Below are positions 34,685 through 46,596 of a stretch of 64,000 nt of DNA, piece by piece; the stretch's first letter is position 1; each line of letters starts with the position of its first letter. The DNA comes from Anthostomella pinea (taxonomy: Eukaryota > Ascomycota > Sordariomycetes > Xylariales > Xylariaceae). Position numbers and translations under genes: made by a program. The notes under the pieces were generated by a model. That model had not been told where the DNA came from, made no database searches, and was given only the letters and a program-made list of their open reading frames with translations. The stretch lies in NCBI GenBank assembly GCA_963556695.1, contig CAUWAG010000010.1, positions 1,550,001 to 1,614,000 on the forward strand, read 5' to 3'.

Positions 34685-35945
34685 GACAGCCGGGGTCAGG
34701 TGCCGTCTTAGACACGAGAAGGGTCAGCGGGCGTCGGGCAAGGAATGAATATTCAATTAAGGGGAAGGAAGTCATTATTGGTTCGTCTGCCTTTATCATC
34801 GGCATATCTCTCCCCTCCATCGCGGCAAAGCAGGGCACGCGGAATCGGGGTGACGTCCGCGGAACAGGGCCAAGAAGGTCGAGACTCTGCGGAAGGGGAC
34901 GGGCAGTAAACCTGCAAAACAAGACTTTCAGAATCGAGACAAATCAATTGGCATAAGGGGAGCATGGCGTTCGTTGTGTACTGAACCTTATCGGCGGGGT
35001 CTGATCAATACTGCAGATTATCAATTATCATCACTACTACTACGACCACTACCACTACTTACTTACTCACTGCCGCCTTATGTGCTACACCAAGGAATGA
35101 ATGGAGAGAAGGGTAAGTAGGGCTACATACAGCCTTATAGCGGTACCACACGGCTTTCCCGTTGTCCCTGGAAATGAACTATACCTAGCACAAGACCCAA
35201 GCTACTGAAGAACTTGATAGACCAGTCTATTTTTTATCCATGGGAGTCAGTCTATCATGCGGTCTAAAGTCTGTCTGAGATTTTACATAGCATCACCCGA
35301 GCCAGACAAGAGAAGAGGGGAGTTTTACATCGAGCTGCCTGTCGTCCACCCTCGCCTGGCACGTACCTGGGTAGGTTGAGGAAGCCTCTCGACAAACTTC
35401 CGTCTTTCAAGATGGCGTCTTTCGAACACTCCATATCAAGCCTCTGCAACAGACTGCCTTCACACAAAACATATGTCCATGAACCATGCTTCTACAACAC
35501 ATAACGTCACGGACTGGAAATATTGCACTTGGTACTGCATATCGGTTGGGGTAATGCAAGTCAATTATGAGATCTATCGTGAACTATCATCCACCGCGAA
35601 GTGGTGTCCGTCCAGCAAATGGCAGCGGATCCAGTCAAGGATATAAGCGCGACACTCGCAGACTGCATGAGAATGACCACTCCACCGTCATTACTCAGGC
35701 AATAGTTAGTTGGCTGTATCCTGCCTCTAGCACTCAGATGGCCTGGATCTATCTGTATTGCCAATCCCTGCCACTATTCACGAGCGACGAGGGCAGTCCC
35801 GTAAGTCGGGAGTAAGGGCGAGGTAGGCCCGTCTCCAGGAGAGTGCCCGTTGTCGTTGTTTGTGCAGAGAGATCGGCGGCGGGAAAGGAGATTAAAGTAC
35901 AACAGCAGTGCTCTGACACCGCCAAGGATTGAGCGCCATTGATGC
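34685..35945. other. Intergenic between convergent genes
   Basis: No gene is seen. It contains an ACTACT/ACCACT-type microsatellite near 35030-35075 and the 3-prime ends of both neighbours. Confidence 0.4.
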
Positions 35946-38712
<2,767 letters not shown>

Positions 38713-39716
38713 CTTGTCCGTTTGCTGAAGGTAAGGTAGGTAGATGCGTGTACTAAGCGCGGATCCGGACGTTTGTAATGTTCGCGGACGAGGGTATCGA
38801 AAGATGGGAGTGTGAGGTTTGCAGAAGGGTGCGAAAGGAGCTGATACTTCGCAGATATACACAGATAGATGTGTATCTGGAGATGGGATGGAGGTGAATG
38901 AACGATGTGGAAATGGAGAGGTTGTGAAGGTGAAGGTTCGGAGTTTGGATGCTGCTAGCTGGAGGTGTTTGAGCAGCTGGAACTGTATGACGAGAGCGTT
39001 GGAGCTCGGGCCCAGAGCTGCCACTTTCTGAGCCAGATTACCTAGCCGCCACCTTCGAACGTATTCTACTCACCAAAAGCCAGCTGTTCGCTGGTGCGCC
39101 ACAGCTGACTGATGCGAGGCTACTAAGGTACCACCTAATCTCAGATGGTCTCAGACCACGCCTGTCTCGCCAATACCAGAGTCAGAGGGCAGATGCAGAG
39201 GCTGAGCTGTCTGAGATAAGATGGCAGCCTGGGCGGGCAGCTGTTGGGGCGGCAGGCAGACAACTTCGTACGCAATTTCCATGCAAGCCTTGATTCGGCT
39301 GGCCATCTGATCCCGGCAGCCTGCACGCCATCTTGTCTTGTCCTGAGGCGACGCCGAAGCAATGTTCTTTGATAACTTTATTTCACCACCCTATTCCATG
39401 AGGATTCTTGCAGTCTCCAACTCTGACCGACAGGCAGCTAGATCATGACGTACGTTGCTTTAGTCAGGGTCTTGCACGAACACCTCAGACCTGGTATCCA
39501 CACATCTTGCACGTGGAAAGAGAAAACCCAGCGTTGAACAGACTGGTCAACGATAGACACCACAACTCACGCTCTGAGCTTGACGTTCCTGTCGCCAACT
39601 TACAATTTCTATTTGTTGTTGTTATATTATCAGTTGGGTATAATGTATGTCCGTAACGAAGCTGACGCTTCACCCAGATACCATCACGTACGGCCTGGTA
39701 CCGACAGCCATGCTCC
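38713..39716. other. Intergenic, CDC48 promoter side
   Basis: No gene is seen. It should contain the CDC48 promoter on the minus strand and the 3-prime end of the oxidoreductase gene. Confidence 0.4.
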
Positions 39717-41204
39717 CTACGAGTCAAATATCGCCCCAAACGCTGGTATACCGCGAGCCTCAAGCTGGTAAACCACCGTCTGCGTGACTTTCCGGTTGGA
39801 AATTATACACACAGCTTCGGCGTCACCCTCCGTCATCATCATCTGGTACGCCATGCCGACCAAGTCAGGCTTGCCTTTTGTCCTGGTATTCCATATGATT
39901 GCCTTTGGGTCTGCGCGCATCACATCGTCGACTATCTCCTGGCTGAATGTATCCCGTGGGTGTGACGCCGACCACAAAACCCTTGTTGGCACGCGGCCAT
40001 CTAGAAGAATCGGCAAGCATGGCCCAATGCCTGACCCTGTAGCCACCAGGATAACTTTCCTGAACAATGGCACGATTCTCAGGACCCCCGAGGCCGGCGA
40101 ACCACGCGTCCAAAGTTGCCGCGGCGGCGTGTCGATCGTCTTGCCAGTCCAGTCGCCAGCATTCGACACGATGATTGAAAACCCTTTCTGCCCTGGCCTG
40201 TTAATGGCTGCAAAGGCGTGCCAGTCTCGCATAGGACTGTCCGCAACGCGAATGGTCTTGCCAGCTGTCGGTATATCGAAACTGAGGTGAAGTCTCACCG
40301 CATGGCTGGACAGTGGCTCCGGCCTGACATCCACTCGGCGAAGTCGCAGCCAAGAGAGAGCGATACCGAGGGTGATCAGTGCCATCAGATAGATCGCTGG
40401 GTACGTGGCTAAAGCAACTCCCAGCAAGACCGTGTCGGGTCGAAGAGAGTCGGTTGCCACGATCAGATGCGCCCATACAAGCGCAGTAGCAGCCCAACCG
40501 GCAAATCGGTGCGTCGCCTCGAACTGGTCGTGCAGTTTCACGCGCACCTTGGGGTGTGCCATAGCCACAATGGCTGTGAATAGGGCCATTACCAGATAGC
40601 CGAGGACCATGGTCCCAGTATTGATGGTGAACTCCTCGTTGCGATTGATATAGTTCACTGTCTCAGCCCCGGTCAACACGAGCCACCACATGGTCGCCGA
40701 TATGGCAGCACCTGAGTGGATTCCTCCGATGTGATACACGCGGGCACACTGGCGTCTGATGTCAAGTGGCATCCAAGTCGGTACCCGCGTTGCTAGCCCG
40801 AACAGAAAGTTGATGACATGATCTTGTCGCATGGCAACGGCGACTAATAGGTTGCTTGCTGCCGCTGTCGCGAGGTCAGGGATCGGCAGGCTACCTCTGT
40901 CCCAAGACTGCCATGAGACCATTGCAAAAGCGATGAGATTCCCCACTATGACAAGGGAGAAGAATCGTCGATACAGAGAGAAGAAACGGTGGCGTAGCCA
41001 TCTCAGTCCATGGAAGCCCTTTTTGCTGGGTAGTTCGTACTTGACAACCGACCCTTCAACTCCAAAGGCATCATTGGATTGCAGCTGGCAGTTAGACACT
41101 TCCAGGATGCCTTTCTCAAGGTCGAGGCTACAAGCCGATGCGGTACTGATTGATGCCGAGCTGCTCGCAATGGGTTTGGGACTGGGGGACTCTAACATCT
41201 CCAT
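39717..41204 (-). CDS. TmpA/ferric-reductase-like transmembrane oxidoreductase
   Basis: An integral membrane protein with a ferric-reductase-like layout. A hydrophilic N-terminus of about 75 residues is followed by about six helices between residues ~80 and ~290, then a cytosolic FAD/NAD-binding-like region. His-containing helix ends (QCARVYHIGGIHSG and FEATHRFAGWAATALVWAHL) could be haem ligands. The C-terminal part has VILVATGSGIGPCLPILL, a nucleotide-binding GxGxxP motif, and ends AVCIISNRKVTQTV, then RGIPAFGAIFDS. This resembles Aspergillus TmpA, a membrane flavoprotein linked to conidiation signalling, and the C-terminal parts of related NRPS-like proteins. I start it at the Met at 41204 (495 residues). 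The frame is open to 41360, but the extra residues look unlike the family and a possible acceptor (CTCACAG) lies near 41240, so a further 5-prime exon cannot be excluded. Confidence 0.7.
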   Translation of the reverse strand: MEMLESPSPKPIASSSASISTASACSLDLEKGILEVSNCQLQSNDAFGVEGSVVKYELPSKKGFHGLRWLRHRFFSLYRRFFSLVIVGNLIAFAMVSWQSWDRGSLPIPDLATAAASNLLVAVAMRQDHVINFLFGLATRVPTWMPLDIRRQCARVYHIGGIHSGAAISATMWWLVLTGAETVNYINRNEEFTINTGTMVLGYLVMALFTAIVAMAHPKVRVKLHDQFEATHRFAGWAATALVWAHLIVATDSLRPDTVLLGVALATYPAIYLMALITLGIALSWLRLRRVDVRPEPLSSHAVRLHLSFDIPTAGKTIRVADSPMRDWHAFAAINRPGQKGFSIIVSNAGDWTGKTIDTPPRQLWTRGSPASGVLRIVPLFRKVILVATGSGIGPCLPILLDGRVPTRVLWSASHPRDTFSQEIVDDVMRADPKAIIWNTRTKGKPDLVGMAYQMMMTEGDAEAVCIISNRKVTQTVVYQLEARGIPAFGAIFDS

Positions 41205-42012
41205 ACATACAAGCGTCTGCTCGTCGCATTGGCCATTGGCTGTGAGAAGTGTTAGAATGTAGGTTCTTCTTCCGAATTTGACTGTGTGCCGAGGAGCACC
41301 TACAGCGACTTTCACTTGTTTCCAGTGCAGACGCTGTCGTCGGCGAGGGATCGCTTTCAATTACCGCTGCGACTCCATGCCGTTCGACGCGGAAGCCCTA
41401 TCGTCGTCAGTTCAAAACAACTCACTCACAGTCTTGATGTTGGGCTTTTTGAAGTTACCTTGACCTCCACCTGATCATCCTTTCGACGCAAGGACCCAAG
41501 GCTTCCATCTTCGGTGCGATCACAGAGATCCTCTGGGCTGAACATCATGGTAGGACTGAAGCGAGAACATATTTATTGGCGCCCCTTTTCGAAATGGTAC
41601 TGGGGTTTCCGATGAAACTGACCCATCCTTACGGCCTTAATAAACGTTTTGTGTTGGAATCTTGCCGCCATCAGCTCTGGCATGACAACGGGCAGGAACA
41701 TGGCCTTCCGAGACACTTCTTCCCCTAGCCCACATGGCATCCCTCCCGACCAATATCAACAGGGTTCTCAGCATCGTCCAAAACATCAACATCATTAGTG
41801 TTCAGCCTTCTAGTGGTCTAGAGACCTTCGACGCCACGCGAGTTCGTTATTTCAAGTCGGTCGGGCCGCAGATGTTCCAGACTCAATGGAATGTAGCCCT
41901 ATGAGAGTAATGTCGATGCTGTCATCCCGATGTCGGGTCCAGTTGGGTCTCTCCCTTGGAAAACTTTTGATGGTTAAAGTACATTGCAGCAGCTGATGAG
42001 AGCAGGACCGAC

Positions 42013-42045
<33 letters not shown>

Positions 42046-42481
42046 GCTTGAATACATGTCAGCGTCATGAATTCTTCGCAAGTCACCCCAGAGTCGGTTA
42101 ACAAATCGCATACAATGGCATGCATCGGCGTCCATCGTTCGATCGATCCTGGCCACATGGCGATCGCCATCTTCCACCGTGTGCCACTTAGATTGAGATC
42201 CGGGGCAGATGCTGGAGAGTCTACTCGAATGGCTTGTCGACTGAGGATGATACTAGGATGAGTCTTAGACTTCCATCGGACCATTCCTGTGTAACTGATT
42301 AAGCGCCGGGGTCAGGTCACACCATCGTCGTATGATTCTTAGCCCTCCACATAAGGCTGCCTTTGAGTGCACCGGCTTCACGTGGCTATGTTACAGCACG
42401 AAACCCAGGCTCTCTCGCTTGACTGAGTATATAGGTATTTATTAATTCTCCGAATATGATTACTCTACCGCTCTTACATTC
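41205..42481. other. Intergenic with CAA microsatellite
   Basis: No gene is seen. An AAC/CAA trinucleotide run of about 32 bp lies at 42014-42045. The promoter of the oxidoreductase gene should lie at its left end. Confidence 0.45.
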
Positions 42482-42988
42482 TCAACCAGTACGCAGACCA
42501 CCTGGTCGGGTTGCCTCTCCTGACAGCACTGTATTGACATCTTGGTTTCGCACCGAGAGACTACCCGTTGATGACCCGATGACTGACAGAACGAATTGCA
42601 TGATCGCCTGGATGTTGTTATGAAGGCAGTCAATTGGGAAAACCACCGATCCGCTGATCATTTCACTCCGAAATACTCGCTTTGTCGCCTGCCAGCCTCC
42701 GAAGTTCGACCTGAAGACGGGATCTGACAGGTTCTTCGAACCCATGATCGCATCGCGGTTGTCGCAGGCGGTAATGTTGATGGGCTCTCGAACCGTTGAG
42801 GAGCAATACGCAACAAGGGCGGCCAGATCTGGCCATGCACGTCTGCCGCAGCTCGGAAGCGTTTCAGAGATTGTCCTTGCGGCAAGTTTGACTCCGGCTC
42901 CAAGAGCCAGTGCCATGGAGCGAAAGTTCGGCCTGCCCAGAGTCCTCATCGGGAGGATACCCGGCGCCGGTGGCTCATAGGAGCTCAC
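42482..42988 (-). CDS. Hypothetical protein, doubtful
   Basis: An open frame of 168 codons with mixed composition and no low-complexity runs. It has moderately hydrophobic stretches (MALALGAGVKLA; NIQAIMQFVLSVIG) but no signal peptide and no domain I recognise. Weak antisense frames also exist here. It could be an unrecognised lineage-specific gene, a fragment, or chance. Confidence 0.3.
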   Translation of the reverse strand: MSSYEPPAPGILPMRTLGRPNFRSMALALGAGVKLAARTISETLPSCGRRAWPDLAALVAYCSSTVREPINITACDNRDAIMGSKNLSDPVFRSNFGGWQATKRVFRSEMISGSVVFPIDCLHNNIQAIMQFVLSVIGSSTGSLSVRNQDVNTVLSGEATRPGGLRTG

Positions 42989-43583
42989 GAGAGTGTTGGG
43001 GCAGTGCAGGCAAGGTAAGCTGCGGGCTTGAGGGACCTACGTGCTACCGACGTGCTATCGCGTAGCGACGTGCTATCGCGTCATAGGAACTTGTCGTGGT
43101 CCGAAAGGCAATGCAGCTCACTCTGTCAAGCCATGCCATCAACGAAGCAGGGCTTTCCAGTTTACCCTGGTGGATGGGTTCTACAAGCAAGACGAAGACG
43201 GTGTGCCCGAAGCGAGGAAACGCACTGCCAGGATCGCCGGTTTCTCCCAGCCTGTTCATGAGGATTGGGCAGCAGGCAGGCAGTATTGCCAGATATGTGT
43301 TCTTCCCCTCCGCACCACGAGCATGTTTGTTCAAAGGGCTTCAAGCTATTGCTACGTCATCCCAGCGGGAAACAGCTTCTCAGATGCGTGCATGGCCGCC
43401 AGGAAGTTCCATTCGTGCGAAAAGCCGGAGTCAGGGCATTGCTAATGATGATTCAGGCACCTGCACCAGCAGGTAGGGCAGGCGGCAAGGCAGCGGAAGG
43501 GTTATATGTCTGAACAAAAGCAAACAAAATCACCAAGTGAGGCGAAAGCTGATGGGGTGTGGATTGGCTCAGTTATACATGAA
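42989..43583. other. No gene seen
   Basis: A CGACGTGCTATCGCGT-type unit is repeated at 43038-43085. Overlapping open frames on both strands carry no recognised family. Confidence 0.4.
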
Positions 43584-43592
43584 CTTGATTAC
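43584..43592. repeat. Target-site duplication, left copy
   Basis: CTTGATTAC immediately left of the element, identical to 44027-44035 on its right. Confidence 0.88.
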
Positions 43593-44026
43593 GAGTAACT
43601 CTAACCAGCCGGGTCCCTAACCCGATTCGGAAGCTATCCCACGCACTCAAGTCTGCGCACCCGCCCCAAGCACCGCATTCTAGGTACTTCATTTTGCGTG
43701 CGTTTCCCACCAATTGAAAGGTACCTTTCATGATGCGACCGGCTGTTCAAGATATCATTTCGCAGCGACGGTTAGCGCTAGGGTTAGGTTTAGTGGTTAG
43801 GGTTAGCCGGGGGTTTGGGGGGCGGTGTGAGCCCCCCTTCTGTGAATGTGTCCTTGTGCGTGCTGGAGTGGTGGTGGTGGTGGTGGTGGTGGTGAATCTG
43901 GTGATGCGGTGTGGTGTTGAGGCTCTGCGCGACCGTTGTGATTACAGTGGACTGAGCGCTGTAATCTAGAAGACTGTGGGGCGCGCTTCCGAATCGGGTT
44001 AGGGACCCGGCTGGTTAGAGTTACTC
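43593..44026. mobile_element. Mutator-like MITE with 42-bp perfect terminal inverted repeats
   Basis: The first 42 bp (43593-43634) are the exact reverse complement of the last 42 bp (43985-44026), and weaker similarity continues inward. The 434-bp element is bounded by a perfect 9-bp direct repeat CTTGATTAC at 43584-43592 and 44027-44035. A 9-bp target duplication with long inverted termini is typical of Mutator-like elements. The element has no transposase frame, so it would be mobilised in trans. The terminal repeats contain CCCTAACCC. The interior carries a TTAGGG-like stretch at 43771-43807 and a GGT microsatellite at about 43868-43893. The perfect termini and target duplication suggest a fairly recent insertion. 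Confidence 0.88.
43771..43807. repeat. Interstitial telomere-like sequence inside the MITE
   Basis: Imperfect TTAGGG units (GGTTAGCGCTAGGGTTAGG, then GTTTAGTGGTTAGGGTTAG) in the left half of the element. Too short and diverged to be an active telomere. Confidence 0.7.
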
Positions 44027-44035
44027 CTTGATTAC
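44027..44035. repeat. Target-site duplication, right copy
   Basis: CTTGATTAC immediately right of the element, identical to 43584-43592. Confidence 0.88.
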
Positions 44036-44282
44036 GGAGTAGACACATTAGAGACTATGTTTGCTCCGAACTCTTCTTGCTTGGGTCATTAGTTCGAATC
44101 ACGCTGTGGTCATGAATTGTTTTTATTTTGCTCTTGTTTTATTCTCGTGACACACTTCCTGTTTATCATATGCTCGAAGTGGTGGGATTTAATTTCAATA
44201 TCTAGAATGAAAACTTACATACATGAGTACTTACTTAGGCACTCTCTCTCTATCTCTCTACAGTGATCCAACCCTACAGTCA

Positions 44283-44798
44283 TCAGAGGACCTGATCACT
44301 TTTTGTTTGTTGGTCGTTTGTCTCATACTCTGCTTGCTGGCGCTCCTTTTCAGCCTCGTGAACTTCAAGCTCCTGAAATGCTGCCAGGTACTCTGGGTAG
44401 GGCACACCAAATACAATCTCTGCGTGATATGATTGCTCATACTTTACTTGCCGGCGCTCCTTTTCAGCTTCGTGGACTTCAAGCTCCTTCAATGCTGCCT
44501 TGTGCTCCGAAATTGAGAGGTCGCGTACAGGATTCTTCTCATTTGCCGTCGCGGGAGCTTGTCGGTAGTTCTGTTCCGAATGCGACTGCGAACGCGTGTC
44601 GTACTCGTCGTCCCCGTTGTAGTCGTTATAGTACGACTCAAGCTCCTCGCTCATCTGCTTCTTCTCGTCGTCCCCGTTGTAGTCGTCATAGTACGAATCA
44701 AGTTCCTCGCAAAGCTGGTTCTTTACGGCATCCTTCTTGAGCTGGCATTCCTCCCTTCGCACCTCGCCGCGGTAACACTGGTAACAGATACTACACAT
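44283..44798 (-). CDS. Acidic repeat protein of unknown function
   Basis: An intronless frame of 171 codons, very rich in Glu, Asp, Lys, Tyr and Gln. Two separate internal duplications are visible. Near residues 30-65, EELDSYYDDYNGDDE is followed by EELESYYNDYNGDDE. Near 105-160, LKELEVHEAEKERRQ is followed by FQELEVHEAEKERQQ. The second pair should form charged helices, possibly a coiled coil. The N-terminus is Cys-rich (MCSICYQCYRGEVRREEC). No family is recognised. On the minus strand a TATAAATA-like box lies at about 44944-44951, 150 bp before the start, which supports expression. The gene lies 250 bp from the MITE. Confidence 0.6.
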   Translation of the reverse strand: MCSICYQCYRGEVRREECQLKKDAVKNQLCEELDSYYDDYNGDDEKKQMSEELESYYNDYNGDDEYDTRSQSHSEQNYRQAPATANEKNPVRDLSISEHKAALKELEVHEAEKERRQVKYEQSYHAEIVFGVPYPEYLAAFQELEVHEAEKERQQAEYETNDQQTKSDQVL

Positions 44799-46596
44799 GG
44801 TGCCTGGTAGAGTCTGTTTTGGGTTGAAGAGTGCTTGGTGAGTGATGGGTGTTGTGAGAGGTGAGTTGGTTGGAATGATGGTGAGAAGATGCTGATGAGA
44901 GGGAGAGAGAGAGACTTATTCGTGATGGGGGTGGTCACTGGTGTTATATTTATGCTGAAGCGACGGACAGGTCTCTATTGAACAATGTCATTGTTCTCGA
45001 CCGTCGCTTTGTGCTATGGCTGGTCGTGAGTGCACACAGGCCCTTTGTCCTTTGGCTTGTAGACCAAACCCTGCCCTTTCAACATCTGTCGACAACTCAT
45101 GATCTTCTCACAAGGGACATAGTGCGAGTATGGGTTCATACGCTGACTGAAACAGTGTCATGGGCCGCTTGATGTTCCCCAGAGGAAACAAAGCCTCATA
45201 TTACAGATGGCAGCATTGATCCCAGGGTGTTGTAAGAAAGGGGGCTCCTGGTTATGTAAGCATCCTTCGTCGCGTCGCACTACTGTGCCCGTTCTGCCGG
45301 TAGGTTGCCATCGCACCACCTGCATGCGGCACTACGCGCATAGACCTCACTTGTTGCAGATGCAAGCTCGTACGATCAACGTCGTGCGGACGCGTCGAAA
45401 GTTCTAGACAATTGGGGTTTTCCATGGAAGCGACATAACGCCACGTTGCAATAAGAAGAAATTTTCTTCTTCGCATTGTCAAACATGCAGCGCTTGGGAG
45501 GGAGGGAGGGAGGGAGGGAGGCAAGACACCTGCATCTCCGGACACCTCGAGTCTATGTTGACCCGATGGGAAGCGGCGCGGCGGCCAGACAGCCCAGACC
45601 GGGTCCAAGGTCCCGAAGTCTCGAACGGCACCGGCCTCTCGACCACCTGCATGACCAGGTTTGATACAAAAGTGTAGAGTTGGCAGTGTCTGCTAGACTA
45701 GCAAAGAGCGACACGAAAGTAGTTGCATTAACAGAGTGGCCTGTATGTAACTTTTGTTCTCTGGTTGTGCTGAGAGACAAGCGTAACAAGAAAGGAGGTG
45801 AGACTAGAAAATGAAAATCAGCCTTGTACACTGGCCCACTCCTATTGCAGGGATTTCCGCATTGCAGCATTGGCGATCATAGCGCCAGTCCAACTGCAGT
45901 GGTGGGGCCTGGTGGGGTATCGTGATAAGACCGCCGGCATCGTCTCCGCCGCTGCTGCACGGGACCTCTCGAGACTGGCAAACATGAACTGGATGGGATG
46001 GGCAAGTACAACCTCCCCAGTCCCAATGGCACTTGCCACCACAGACGACACAAGACTGTAGAAGGCAAGCGGTTGAACAAACTTATTGTAGTCGATTTCC
46101 CCGGAATAACTGCTTATGCCAGACGCCTATGCAAACCTCTTTATCAGCCAGGAACGCTTTTACCAAATTTGATCAACACCAGCTTTCGTGCTGCATCCAC
46201 CACTCTATCAAAGCAACATTGCGCTACGGTACGTAGGCACACGCACCGTAGCCCGCGTGGACGGTAGGCAGGAATTAGGTAGGTATCATTTGCTCTCTCG
46301 GCGCCAGCGGTGACTATTGGAAAGAGTTCTTTCCTGTGTTCATCTGAAGTCTCTCTCTTCTCTGTTTGCCCAAAAGACTGGTCGGTTCTAATTAACCTTG
46401 CCTCTTGTGAAAAGCTAAAACTATCACCAGGACATGGTAGGTGCATGTCGCCAATCTACAGCCCCACCCAAATCCTCCACGAACCGCGATCTTGCGACTG
46501 CAACTTTTGCCTGTCGACTCTCATTCCGCTGTCGCCTCTGCGCCGCTGTGTAGTTGGTGAACTTGCTCCATTGTCGCAGCGGCTGCCACCTCGACG
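44799..46596. other. Intergenic
   Basis: No gene is seen. It holds a GGGA microsatellite at about 45495-45522, a direct repeat of the GTACGTAGG/GTAGCCCGCGTGG type near 46225-46265, and the leader of the transporter gene. Confidence 0.4.

Noticed and set aside
43771..43807. Telomere or chromosome-fusion point
   Set aside because: The array is short, diverged and inside an element with its own target duplication.
44050..44120. B-box-like GTTCGAATC suggesting a tRNA gene
   Set aside because: No A box at the right distance and the flanks cannot form an acceptor stem.
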